64,000 nt of DNA, taken from positions 1-64,000 of the forward strand of contig JAQMWT010000156.1 in assembly GCA_029834535.1 (NCBI GenBank), in the 5' to 3' direction. Shown in pieces: positions 21,390 to 29,448 of this stretch; positions within the stretch are counted from its first letter, which is position 1, and every line of letters starts with the position of its first letter. Source of the stretch: Chrysophaeum taylorii. Taxonomy: Eukaryota; Sar; Pelagophyceae; Pelagomonadales; Pelagomonadaceae. The notes below the pieces were generated by a model. That model made no database searches, was not told the DNA's origin, and saw nothing but the letters and a program-made list of their open reading frames with translations. A program made the translations under genes and the position numbers.

Positions 21390-22334
21390 ATGCTATTTGT
21401 TGGGCTGTTCCCGCTCGCGCTCGCGGCCGAGTTCGGCGTGCCGCACCCCCATCGCGAGACGCGCGAGCCGTTCACGGCGACGACGCCGTTTCCCAAGCTA
21501 TCGTCGACTGACCTCGCGACGCTGAGCGAGGGGAACGTGGTGCTGAAGCAGACGAACGGCAAGAGCAGCGGGGTCGGTGTTGCTGTCGAAGACGTGGCCG
21601 CGCCGCCGGCGATCGTTTGGTCGCAGTTGTTGTCGTTCGAGACGTATCCCTCCAAGGTGCCGAGGGTCAAGGTGTGCGAGAACTACGCGGCGTCCGCGCG
21701 CGAGCTGAAGACGAGGTTTGTCGTCCACGTGTGTCCCGGGTATAACATGGAGTATTTCGTGCGTCACGTCCGGAACGACAACGCCCTGACCTGGACCCTG
21801 GATTACGACCACCGCTCGGACATCGACGACGTCCACGGGATTTGGCGCGTGAGCCCGCATCCCGACAAACGCGACTGGAGTCGCGTCGAGTACAGCGCAG
21901 ACCTTCGGTTGAAGATCGGCGTTCCTGGCTTCATTCTCGACACCTTGACAAAAAAGGCCCTCCGCGAAGCCTGTACTTGGATCAAGACCGAGTCGGAGAA
22001 GCAGTACCAGAACTCCTCCGGGGACCACCCCTACTCCCTGGCGAGTCTCCTCGACGCGAGCCTCCACACCTTCGAGACATCCGTCCTCGATGTGGCCAAC
22101 GCGATCCACCGCGGCGTCCGCCACGCATGCTTCACCGATGCACCGGTCGCCGTCCACCACCAAGAAGAGGACGCCACCACCAAAGCCGCGCGCAGACGAC
22201 GACACCGCCGCCGAGGCGAAGAAGAAGAAGAAGAAGAAGAAGAGGTGCAAGCCGCCGTTCCGCGCGGCCGCTCTCTCGCTTTCGTCGTTGCCCCCCGCCG
22301 CCTCAAGATAAACCGCCGCCGCCGCGTCTATTAA
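21390..22334 (+). CDS. Secreted/lumenal SRPBCC (START-like, polyketide cyclase/CoQ-binding fold) protein
   Basis: The frame encodes 314 residues. It opens with MLFVGLFPLALAAEFG, a short signal peptide. Residues about 50-200 look like an SRPBCC fold: an aromatic-rich core with IVWSQLLSFETYPSKVPRV, a central GYNMEYFVRHVRND segment and a C-terminal helix (VPGFILDTLTKKALREACTW) as in lipid-binding START/CoQ10-binding proteins. The C-terminal 80 residues are low-complexity, Glu- and Arg-rich, and may be partly artefactual. It lies 85 bp upstream of the renalase-like gene on the same strand and is present again in the left arm. The family usually binds hydrophobic ligands; the ligand here is unknown. 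Confidence 0.65.
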   Translation: MLFVGLFPLALAAEFGVPHPHRETREPFTATTPFPKLSSTDLATLSEGNVVLKQTNGKSSGVGVAVEDVAAPPAIVWSQLLSFETYPSKVPRVKVCENYAASARELKTRFVVHVCPGYNMEYFVRHVRNDNALTWTLDYDHRSDIDDVHGIWRVSPHPDKRDWSRVEYSADLRLKIGVPGFILDTLTKKALREACTWIKTESEKQYQNSSGDHPYSLASLLDASLHTFETSVLDVANAIHRGVRHACFTDAPVAVHHQEEDATTKAARRRRHRRRGEEEEEEEEEVQAAVPRGRSLAFVVAPRRLKINRRRRVY

Positions 22335-22419
22335 CAACAACAACAAAACAATACCCTCCCCCTTTCTTTCGTCATCATGAAGTTTTCTTCTGCCACGTCA
22401 TTTTTTTTTTAAAACAATA

Positions 22420-23469
22420 ATGCGCGTCGGGATCATCGGTGGAGGCATAAGCGGGCTCGCCGCCGGGCGCGGACTCGTGGAGAACCACGACGTGGTGGTG
22501 TTCGACACGGGGAAGAGACGCGTGGGGGGTAGGTGCGCCTCGCGGCTCCCCTTTGAAACCGGGTGGGGCGGCGCAGTCGACCACGCCGCCCAGTTCGTGA
22601 AGGTGAGCACCCCGCGGTTCGCCGCGCACGTCGAGGAGGCCGTGTCCCGCGGCGTCCTGAGGCCCTACGGCGCAGGAAGCTACGTCGGAACGGCCGAACT
22701 CGGAATTTCGGGCTTCGCAACGGATCTCGCGAGCGGCCTCGACGTCCGGGGCGACGCGTGGATTCCCCCCAACGGCGGACTCCGCGGGGGCTGGCTCGTC
22801 GACGGCGAGCCGTTCGACGCCGTTGTGATCGCACACAACGGCAAGTGCGCCGAGCGCCTCGGGAAGCGCACGAGCCTTGGCCCTTTGCTTCGCGCCCGTT
22901 TTGGCCGCGTCGATTCGAAGCGTCTTTCGCTTAACTCCGTTTATTCGTTACTATTCGAGGTCCCCGCGGGAACCGTCGACGTCGATGTACGGTACGTTGA
23001 AGACGAGGTTCTCGCCTTCCTAAGCAACAACAATCTCAAGCTCGGCTGGGAGGCGAGATATCACGTTTTTACCGCGCTCTCTACCGGCGACTTCGCGCGC
23101 CGCAACAAACATCCTCAAGAGGCCCTACAAGGCACCGAGACCGAGACGCGGGTTGTCGAGGAGATGCTGCGTGCGGTGGAGAGAGCGTGTGGCGTCGCAG
23201 TGAGACCGACGACCACGAGGCTCCAGCTCTGGGGTGCCGCGCTCCCGCTCAACGCGTGGTCCTCCGACGCCGACTTCGTCTGGGACGCGCAATCTCGCAT
23301 CGGCATCGTCGGCGACTGGCTGCACCGCCAACGCGCCACCCACAACACCTCGTCCATCGAGGCCGCCTTTATCTCCGGCGACGCCCTCGCTGCCCACCTC
23401 AACCAAAGCCCCCACCTTCCCCGGGGCCTCGACGGCGCCTTCCAGACGGGTTCCGTTGACCTTGACTAA
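22420..23469 (+). CDS. Renalase-like FAD/NAD(P)-binding amine oxidase family protein
   Basis: The 349-residue frame starts at the ATG after a short AT-rich stretch. Residues 2-15 read RVGIIGGGISGLAA, the dinucleotide-binding GxGxxG motif. They are followed by the conserved GGRCASR segment near residue 42 that contacts FAD in renalase-like proteins. The C-terminal IGIVGDWL...SSIEAAFISGDALA is the family's second FAD-contacting motif. Length matches renalases (about 340). Renalase oxidises aberrant dihydro-NAD(P) isomers; whether this one does so is inferred only. No transit peptide is evident. Its last about 75 bp plus 25 bp downstream are repeated just before the cyclophilin gene. Confidence 0.8.
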   Translation: MRVGIIGGGISGLAAGRGLVENHDVVVFDTGKRRVGGRCASRLPFETGWGGAVDHAAQFVKVSTPRFAAHVEEAVSRGVLRPYGAGSYVGTAELGISGFATDLASGLDVRGDAWIPPNGGLRGGWLVDGEPFDAVVIAHNGKCAERLGKRTSLGPLLRARFGRVDSKRLSLNSVYSLLFEVPAGTVDVDVRYVEDEVLAFLSNNNLKLGWEARYHVFTALSTGDFARRNKHPQEALQGTETETRVVEEMLRAVERACGVAVRPTTTRLQLWGAALPLNAWSSDADFVWDAQSRIGIVGDWLHRQRATHNTSSIEAAFISGDALAAHLNQSPHLPRGLDGAFQTGSVDLD

Positions 23470-23494
23470 CTTCTTCTTCGAACCCGCATGAGTC
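23392..23494 (+). repeat. ~103-bp direct repeat, first copy (renalase 3' end)
   Basis: This segment covers the renalase C-terminal codons, stop and following bases as far as CATGAGTC. It recurs at 23845-23947 with about two or three mismatches. The second copy supplies the cyclophilin ATG. The two copies enclose 350 bp of non-coding DNA. Confidence 0.9.
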
Positions 23495-23844
23495 CTAACT
23501 ACTAATCGACAGATGTTTGTCTGTTTGTCTGTCTGCCTGTCTGTCTGTCTGCCCCTCGATTTAGGGTAAGGATCAGGTAGGCGCGCGAGCCAGCCATTGA
23601 TCCTCCAAGCCGTCTATGGCGACCTCGCAGACTGTTTCCACGACCCGCGGCGGCTCTTTCAGCGCGCCATTTTCACGCCCCGTCGAAACGATGTTGTCGC
23701 TGCTGACAACGCGCGCATGAATGACCGCGGCCTTTTTTTCCCGGAGACGAGGCGTCGGAGTTCTTTTCGGTAGACTAGGTTGGGTCGGAAGCCGACGCCT
23801 CGCTCTTTACAGTCGAATTTTCGACTCCCTGACAACCAACGGCA
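23495..23844. other. Spacer between direct repeats, with (TCTG)n microsatellite
   Basis: A TCTG/TTTG tract lies at about 23513-23553. The remainder shows no gene. It lies between the two copies of the 103-bp repeat. Confidence 0.7.
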
Positions 23845-23947
23845 GCCCACCTCAACCAAAGCCCCCACCTTCCCTGGGGCCTCGACGGCGCCTTCCAGAC
23901 GGGTTCCGTTGACCTTGACTAACTTCTTCTTCGAACCCTCATGAGTC
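23845..23947 (+). repeat. ~103-bp direct repeat, second copy
   Basis: Copy of the renalase 3' end placed immediately before the cyclophilin coding region; it includes the ATGAGTC that starts cyclophilin. Confidence 0.9.
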
Positions 23948-24402
23948 TTATCGAAGTCTCGACCTCCTCAGGCGTTGTGCGACTCAAGCTCCGACCGGAC
24001 GCCGCCCCCGAGACGGTCAAGTTCATCAGCCGCGCGGTCGCCTCGGGCCTCTACGACGGAACTTCGTTTTATCGGTCAGACTTTGTGATCCAGTGTGGCA
24101 TCCACGGGTCAACGAAAACAAATCCGTTCGGTTCTCTTCCCGTCAACGAGACCAAGCTCCACGCGCAGCTCAGCAACGTCCGCGGGACGTGCGCGATCGC
24201 GCACTTCGAGGGCGACAACGGCAGCACCGAGTTCTTCATAAATATCTCGGCGAATCAACACCTCGACGATGTTTGGGGAGGCTACTGCGTCTTCGCTGAG
24301 GTCGCCGATGACGACGCGATGATGGTCTGCAGTCGCATCTCGGGCGACGTGAAGGACCACGGCGCCGTCGCCATACACAAGGCCACCCTGGTTGAGGAGT
24401 AA
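23941..24402 (+). CDS. Cyclophilin-type peptidyl-prolyl cis-trans isomerase
   Basis: 153 residues, a single minimal cyclophilin domain with no targeting leader, so probably cytosolic or nuclear (PPIL1/PPIL3 size class). The catalytic Arg and neighbours are seen in SFYRSDFVIQCG, and the substrate pocket residues in STEFFINIS. The position of the cyclosporin-binding Trp of cyclophilin A falls in HLDDVW and appears to be His. The start is the ATG inside the duplicated renalase tail; no upstream in-frame ATG is better placed. Confidence 0.9.
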   Translation: MSLIEVSTSSGVVRLKLRPDAAPETVKFISRAVASGLYDGTSFYRSDFVIQCGIHGSTKTNPFGSLPVNETKLHAQLSNVRGTCAIAHFEGDNGSTEFFINISANQHLDDVWGGYCVFAEVADDDAMMVCSRISGDVKDHGAVAIHKATLVEE

Positions 24403-24575
24403 TATATGAGGAGCTGCGGGAGGCAGGCGCCTTGTACTTTTGTTGGAGGTGGGTTGTTCACAACCACCACCTCTCGAGGCGAGGCCCAAGATAAAAAATT
24501 GTCCCCAATAAAAGATACCAGTACAAAATTATTAGGTAGAGAATCGGGGAAAAGCGACGACGACGAAGCGCACAC

Positions 24576-25292
24576 ATGGCAGAACCGCTCGTCAAGGGTG
24601 GGCACAACGTGTCGTTTGCGGGCGTCGCGCGGGGAGATCGCGTGGTGGCGGCGTGGTGCTCGTACGGAGCGTCGGTAGACCTGAGCGGCGTGCGAAAGGT
24701 ACTGAGCGTCGACCAGATGCCACGCGTCGAGGAGGGGAAGCACTATAACTTCTCATCGGGGGCGCAGACGTGGCACCTTATGGGGGACGACCGGGAGCTG
24801 ATCTTCGTAGTGATCACGGCCTATTCGTATCCTCTGCGGCACGCCTCGGCGCTTCTCCAGGAACTGCGAGGTGCCGTGTCGACGAAAACGTTCGAACGAT
24901 TGGCCGAGAGTCCTCGGCTCGCTGAGGGTTCGCTCAATCCTGAACTCCGGCCGACGCTTATGCGGCTCTGCGAAAGGTTCGACGATCTCAAGACGGTCGA
25001 CCAGCTCCACGCGACCCTCGGGAAGGTCGAGTCGGTCAAGGTCGTCATGCAGGAGAGCATCGAGCTCGCTCTGGCCAATTGCGTGGCCCTCGAGAGCATC
25101 GACCAGAAGGCCGACGAGCTCCAGAGCCAGGCCGGCATGTTCAAGACGAGGGCGAAGAAGCTCCGGACCCAGATGTGGTGGAAGAAGTGCAAGATGCAGC
25201 TTCTCCTCACGGCCGTGATCATCGCGGTTCTCGCCGTCATCATCATTCCTACCGCCATCTACTTCAACCAAGCAAACAAGAAAAAAAAATAA
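24576..25292 (+). CDS. Longin-type R-SNARE (VAMP7/synaptobrevin-like)
   Basis: 238 residues. Residues 1-125 form a longin-like N-terminal domain. Residues about 141-200 are the synaptobrevin SNARE helix, and residues about 207-232 form a C-terminal membrane anchor (LLLTAVIIAVLAVIIIPTAIYF) followed by a short Lys-rich tail. This matches VAMP7/VAMP72 proteins acting in fusion at endolysosomal or plasma membranes. Aligned without gaps to plant VAMP72, the ionic zero-layer Arg falls on Asn168 (AAT at 25077-25079). It ends 74 bp before the convergent EMC5 gene. Confidence 0.85.
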   Translation: MAEPLVKGGHNVSFAGVARGDRVVAAWCSYGASVDLSGVRKVLSVDQMPRVEEGKHYNFSSGAQTWHLMGDDRELIFVVITAYSYPLRHASALLQELRGAVSTKTFERLAESPRLAEGSLNPELRPTLMRLCERFDDLKTVDQLHATLGKVESVKVVMQESIELALANCVALESIDQKADELQSQAGMFKTRAKKLRTQMWWKKCKMQLLLTAVIIAVLAVIIIPTAIYFNQANKKKK

Positions 25293-25365
25293 TAATAACG
25301 ACGGACCAGCGCGCGTTTTGTTGTGTGTAGACGTCTTTTCCCGCCATCAGATTCTATTCATTTAT

Positions 25366-25722
25366 TCATTTTTGCTCCTTCTTCGACCTATTGAGCACCG
25401 CCGCTCGGCGCCTCGCGATGCTGCGGCCGCGGTGCGAAAAGATCATGAAGTCGGGGCAGTGGAAGGCGACGTCCATCTGGGCCGGGGAGAGCCGGACGTC
25501 GGCGAGTTTCACTTTTTTGAACTCGGGCATGAGCGCCAAAGAGCTCAGGACCGCGAGCACAACGGCTATCACCACCTCCACCACGACGTCCGTCGGTGGG
25601 AGGGGGGCGTGGGGGGGCGCGATACCCTTGAAGTGGATCGTCGAAAATCCCGCGTGGACGAGCAGGACGACGCTCAGGATCGACACACATCGCGCGACCA
25701 CAGACGACAACATTATCATCAT
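25366..25722 (-). CDS. EMC5: ER membrane protein complex subunit 5 (MMGT-like)
   Basis: 118 residues with two membrane segments (about residues 4-24, SVVARCVSILSVVLLVHAGFS, and 46-64, VVVEVVIAVVLAVLSSLAL) separated by a short loop with LPPTDVVVE. This is the compact layout of EMC5/MMGT1, a core subunit of the ER insertase complex. The cytosolic tail is basic. Length is typical. The gene lies 77 bp downstream of the kinase gene on the same strand and converges with the SNARE gene. Confidence 0.75.
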   Translation of the reverse strand: MMIMLSSVVARCVSILSVVLLVHAGFSTIHFKGIAPPHAPLPPTDVVVEVVIAVVLAVLSSLALMPEFKKVKLADVRLSPAQMDVAFHCPDFMIFSHRGRSIARRRAAVLNRSKKEQK

Positions 25723-25799
25723 CTCTGCGCTTCTTCTATTGTAAAATCGCGAGGCTAAAAAGAAGAAGGGTTATTTATTATTTCTATTACCACTCGCTT

Positions 25800-28229
25800 T
25801 CATGATGATGATGATGATGATTCGTCAGCGCCGCCGCCGCCGTCGTCGTCGTCACCGAAGAGGTCGAAGCAGGCGTGATCCCCTTCAAAGGCGGGGAGGT
25901 GGAGGTCGAGGGTCTCCCCCTTGGGTAGTTCCGTCTGTGGCGGCGTCCAGTCGGGGACGTACCCCTGGCGCACGAACTTGTCCCAGTCGAGGTTTTCGAA
26001 GGCGTTGTGCTGGAGGAGCTCCTCGGCACCGAGGCGCTCTGTCGGGTCGTATTTGAGGCAGTCGACGACGAGGCTTGCGATGAACTTGCGACGCGCGAGG
26101 CGGAAGGGCGGGATCAACGCCTGTTTCCTCGTGTTCATGATACGCCGCATGACGGCGTCGTCGGTCTCGCCGTGCCGCTCGATAAAGGGCGTCATGCCGA
26201 CCGCGAGCTCGTGGAACACGCAGGCGGCCGCCCACGTGTCGGTGCACCAGTCGTGACCCGTACATGCGATCATTTCGGGCGCGAGGTACTCGGCCGTGCC
26301 GCATAGCGTATACGTCTTGAAGTGCGCGACGAGATTCGTCGTCGAGGCCTTTGTCGTCGCGTCGTCGGCCGAGACGGTCGTGTAGAAGGGAAGTTGCTTT
26401 GCGAACCCGAAATCGACGACCTTGAGATACCCCGAGGGCGAGACCATGAGGTTTTCGGGCTTGAGGTCGCGATAGACGACGCCGTGGTGGTGGATGTGCG
26501 CGAGCGCCTGGACGACGCACGCCGCGTAGAGCTGGAGCAGCGCGTCGTTGGCGTCGCGCAGCCTGCCTTCAGAGTACCCCACGGCGGGCGGCTCGTAGAT
26601 GACCGACCACAAATCGGGGCCGTCGATCAGCTCTGTCACGAGGTACAAGCACGAGTCGTCCTGGAACGACGCGAAGAGCCGCATGATGTTCGGGTGCTCG
26701 AGCCGCGAGAGGAGGCGCCGCTCGTCGAGGACGTGCTGGACCTGGCGCTTGGCCAGGACCTGTTGCTTGGACATGAGCTTGAGTGCGACGCGTCCGTCGT
26801 GACGCGTTTTGGTGATGGGTCGACCGGCGCGTTTCTTGGAGTTGGACGAGAGCACCGCGCGCACCACGAACCCGTAGCTGCCCTGGCCCAACAATTTCTC
26901 GATGAGGAAATCGCTCCTGCAGAGCGTCGCGTCGTCCATGCTCTCCGCGCGTTGCCGGCCATTCGGCGACCGGGGCGCGTCGTCGAGACTCACGTACGAC
27001 GCCGCGAGCGGCGACTCGGGGTCCGTCGACGCGCGCGGCGCGTCGATTCCGCAGACGAGTTTCGCGATGTTGGCGCCGAGGTGCGCTTTGAGGTTATTCG
27101 TCGTGACCGCGTGCGCGCGGCACCCGCCCTCGCCCGCGACAAACCGCACCGCCACGTGGCTTGTCTTCCTCTTGTCGGCGTCGTCGGTGCCGTGGAGCAG
27201 CAAGTGGTGGAGGCCGACGAGGACGCTCGCGTCGCAGACCAGCGCGTCGTCCTCGATCGAGACGAGCTGCGGTCGGTCGGGAAAGAGGGCCGCGTGCAGG
27301 TCGGTACCTCGGAGCGGCTTGCCGCGGCGCGTCCCGGTAACGCGCAGCGATCCGTCCTGGACCAAGACGAGCGCGTCGTCGTCGAGGTGGTCGATCGCCT
27401 CGCCCGGTCGGAGCGCGAGCGCCTTCATCGCGCGAGCCAACGTGTATATTTGGCGCCTCGAAAGCTTCGAGAGCGCGGGGTTCGACCGGAGCGTCACGGC
27501 TCGCTGCGTGAGGCTCCGGGCGTTGGCGTCGACCGCCGCGAGCGTGCGGAACTGCTCGCGGCGAATCGACCACGCGCGCACGCCGCCTTTTCCGGCGACG
27601 ACCGTCGCGGCGCGTTTTCCGCCGTAAAATAGCGCGAGCTCGCCGACGACGTCGCCCTCCCCCGCCTCCCCCAAAAAAATTTCCGATCCCTGCTTGGTCT
27701 TGAAGAACTTGACGCGACCCGTCGCGATGACGAACATCCTGTCTCCAGCGTCGCCCTCGCGAACGACGACGTCGCCCTCGGCGAAGCGCTCCTCCGAAAA
27801 CGAGGTGCTCACCAGCTGCATCGACGCGAACATGGCCGAACCCAAAAAGAACATGTCCGTCAGGGCCTGCGAGATCAGACGCACGACGCGCTCGGGCACC
27901 TCGCCCTGCGCGCCCTCGGTCGCCTGCGTCTCCCGCTGGAGGTTTGGCCGGCGCGCCGCCCGTCGCGGCGTGGTCTCCGGCGCCGGCAGGGATCCGTCCG
28001 ACGGCACGGGCGTCAGCTCCTCGCACTTGGACAGGTCGGTTTGCGACCGGTTCCGTTTGGTTGCCCCAAAAGACGGGGGCCGCTTTGGTGGCTGCGGGGT
28101 CAGGGGTTCGTACTCAATCTCGGTCTGCGATCGCGGTTCCTGCATCGTGTGCGCGCGACCCCTCTTCGCCGCTATCTCCTCCTCGATCGACCGCGTTTTC
28201 GCGCGAAGCACGCTGCCCGTGCCGCCCAT
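25800..28229 (-). CDS. cGMP-dependent-type AGC protein kinase with N-terminal cyclic-nucleotide-binding domain
   Basis: The first true ATG is at 28229, giving about 809 residues beginning MGGTGSVL, a good N-myristoylation consensus. Residue numbers here count from that Met. Residues about 125-240 are a cyclic-nucleotide-binding domain with the phosphate-binding cassette GDVVGELALFYGGKRAATV. Residues about 240-425 look like a second, degenerate domain. The kinase domain (about 440-730) has LGQGSYGFV, the ATP-binding Lys in VALK, the YRDLKPEN catalytic loop, DFGFAKQ and CGTAEYLAPE. An AGC-type tail ends in acidic and poly-Ser runs. This layout matches PKG-like kinases of protists. It signals from membranes if the myristoylation prediction holds. 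Confidence 0.88.
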   Translation of the reverse strand: MGGTGSVLRAKTRSIEEEIAAKRGRAHTMQEPRSQTEIEYEPLTPQPPKRPPSFGATKRNRSQTDLSKCEELTPVPSDGSLPAPETTPRRAARRPNLQRETQATEGAQGEVPERVVRLISQALTDMFFLGSAMFASMQLVSTSFSEERFAEGDVVVREGDAGDRMFVIATGRVKFFKTKQGSEIFLGEAGEGDVVGELALFYGGKRAATVVAGKGGVRAWSIRREQFRTLAAVDANARSLTQRAVTLRSNPALSKLSRRQIYTLARAMKALALRPGEAIDHLDDDALVLVQDGSLRVTGTRRGKPLRGTDLHAALFPDRPQLVSIEDDALVCDASVLVGLHHLLLHGTDDADKRKTSHVAVRFVAGEGGCRAHAVTTNNLKAHLGANIAKLVCGIDAPRASTDPESPLAASYVSLDDAPRSPNGRQRAESMDDATLCRSDFLIEKLLGQGSYGFVVRAVLSSNSKKRAGRPITKTRHDGRVALKLMSKQQVLAKRQVQHVLDERRLLSRLEHPNIMRLFASFQDDSCLYLVTELIDGPDLWSVIYEPPAVGYSEGRLRDANDALLQLYAACVVQALAHIHHHGVVYRDLKPENLMVSPSGYLKVVDFGFAKQLPFYTTVSADDATTKASTTNLVAHFKTYTLCGTAEYLAPEMIACTGHDWCTDTWAAACVFHELAVGMTPFIERHGETDDAVMRRIMNTRKQALIPPFRLARRKFIASLVVDCLKYDPTERLGAEELLQHNAFENLDWDKFVRQGYVPDWTPPQTELPKGETLDLHLPAFEGDHACFDLFGDDDDGGGGADESSSSSS

Positions 28230-28388
28230 GAGGGAGTCAGTCTGCTGCAATCCAGCAACAGAGACTTATTATTACCGACGACGACGACGACGACGACGAT
28301 TGTTATTCTTCAAGCTAGGAACATTTATTATAAATTAGGAGGGACGTTATTACGTATCCTGGTATCTATCTATCTCCTCGTGCTAGAG
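28230..28388. promoter_or_regulatory. Divergent intergenic region with (CGA)n tract
   Basis: About 159 bp separate the kinase start (minus) from the fucosyltransferase-like ATG (plus), so both promoters must lie here or overlap the genes. It contains a GAC/CGA trinucleotide tract (28275-28300) and an AT-rich segment around 28320-28350. A CTGCAG upstream of the kinase ATG could be a splice acceptor. Confidence 0.5.
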
Positions 28389-29399
28389 ATGCGATGGCTG
28401 GGGGAAGACGGGGAAGTTTACAGCGCGCCCTGGGAGGAACCTGCGGACCCAAAGGCGCCCGGCGGGCACGCGTCTTCGTGCGGGTACGTGTGGGCCGTCC
28501 CGACGCAGGAGGGCATGGCGCTCCAGCTGAACTCGATGGTGTCCGTCATGACGCTCGGCGCGAGGCTGCGGCGCATAGCCGTCATCATGCCTCTCCTCGC
28601 CGTCGGCCCGCACTACCGTTCCGAAGTCGCGCTGCGGCGCATGCGCGCGACCTCGCGCATGAGTCTTTACGTGAACCTCTCGGCAACTGCCGGCGGCGCG
28701 ACGGAATGGGTGGAGTTCGACGACGCTTACGAAACCATACCTCGCGCGGCAACGTGCGTCTCCTGCGCCGGGCGACCCCCCCCACACGTCAAGTGCGCGC
28801 GAGGCTGGGACTACGACTGGTGCGACCGCGACCGCGTCGTTGCGTCCAGGCATCCGCGCTGCGCGCTCCGCGTCGGCGACGGCTGCGGCGCCTGCGTCTT
28901 CAGCGTCGGATTTACCCCCGGCCTCCAGCGCGCCGACGCGCGGTGGCACGAGTTCCGGCGGCGACTGCGCTTCGCCGACGTCTACGAAAGGGCCGCCGAC
29001 GCGGCGAGGTCGGTTCTTTTTGGAGGTCGACCTTACGTCGCGCTCCAGATGCGGCGCGGTGACAAGTCGCGCACCCTCGACAAGGCGGGCCTGACGGTTG
29101 AGAACGTCCTTCAGCGCACCCTGACGCTCGCCAGGGGGATGCCGGTGTTTGTGGCCACGGACGACCGCTCCAACGCCACGTGGACCAAGATCCGCCGCTT
29201 CGGCTTCCTCTCGGTCGACGATCCCACCGCCGCCGGGGCCACGGCCCTCGCGGCCTACCTCGTCGACATTCTCCTCTGCGTCCAGGCTTCCGTCTTCGTC
29301 GGCACCGCCACCCGCCGCAACAAATCCAAGCAGCTCGACCTCATCAAGGCTCTCAGGAAGGGTAGGCATAAAGCCCCCCGCGACTTTGTGCTCAAATAA
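28389..29399 (+). CDS. GDP-fucose protein O-fucosyltransferase-like (PF10250-type) glycosyltransferase
   Basis: 336 residues from the only in-frame ATG. The motif YVALQMRRGDK near residue 219 is the HxRRGD-type GDP-fucose-binding loop, and PVFVATDD plus the later AAYLVDILLCVQASVFVGT segment are the conserved C-terminal motifs of this fold. Cys-rich middle section (CVSCAGRPP, CARGWDYDWC). The family acts in the ER/Golgi lumen. Codons just upstream of the ATG stay in frame and read LLRILVSIYLLVLE, which could be a missed type II membrane anchor supplied by an upstream exon. AATAAA-type repeats follow the stop. Confidence 0.7.
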   Translation: MRWLGEDGEVYSAPWEEPADPKAPGGHASSCGYVWAVPTQEGMALQLNSMVSVMTLGARLRRIAVIMPLLAVGPHYRSEVALRRMRATSRMSLYVNLSATAGGATEWVEFDDAYETIPRAATCVSCAGRPPPHVKCARGWDYDWCDRDRVVASRHPRCALRVGDGCGACVFSVGFTPGLQRADARWHEFRRRLRFADVYERAADAARSVLFGGRPYVALQMRRGDKSRTLDKAGLTVENVLQRTLTLARGMPVFVATDDRSNATWTKIRRFGFLSVDDPTAAGATALAAYLVDILLCVQASVFVGTATRRNKSKQLDLIKALRKGRHKAPRDFVLK

Positions 29400-29448
29400 A
29401 TAAATAAATAAACGTTCGGTTCTTCTTCCGTCATAACGGCACGAAAAA

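Larger units (their letters stand above)
18214..23353. repeat. Right arm of large inverted duplication
   Basis: Partner of 1-5083, with the boundary at CCCACGG (18214). This arm keeps longer homopolymers and intact frames for the SRPBCC and renalase-like genes. The duplicated sequence may continue past 23353, but the other arm is cut by the window start. One boundary coincides with the downstream end of the Crypton. Confidence 0.95.

Noticed and set aside
26322-27632. 436-codon plus-strand frame opposite the PKG-like kinase
   Set aside because: Antisense shadow of a strongly supported kinase gene; composition Arg/Val/Glu-rich with no motif.
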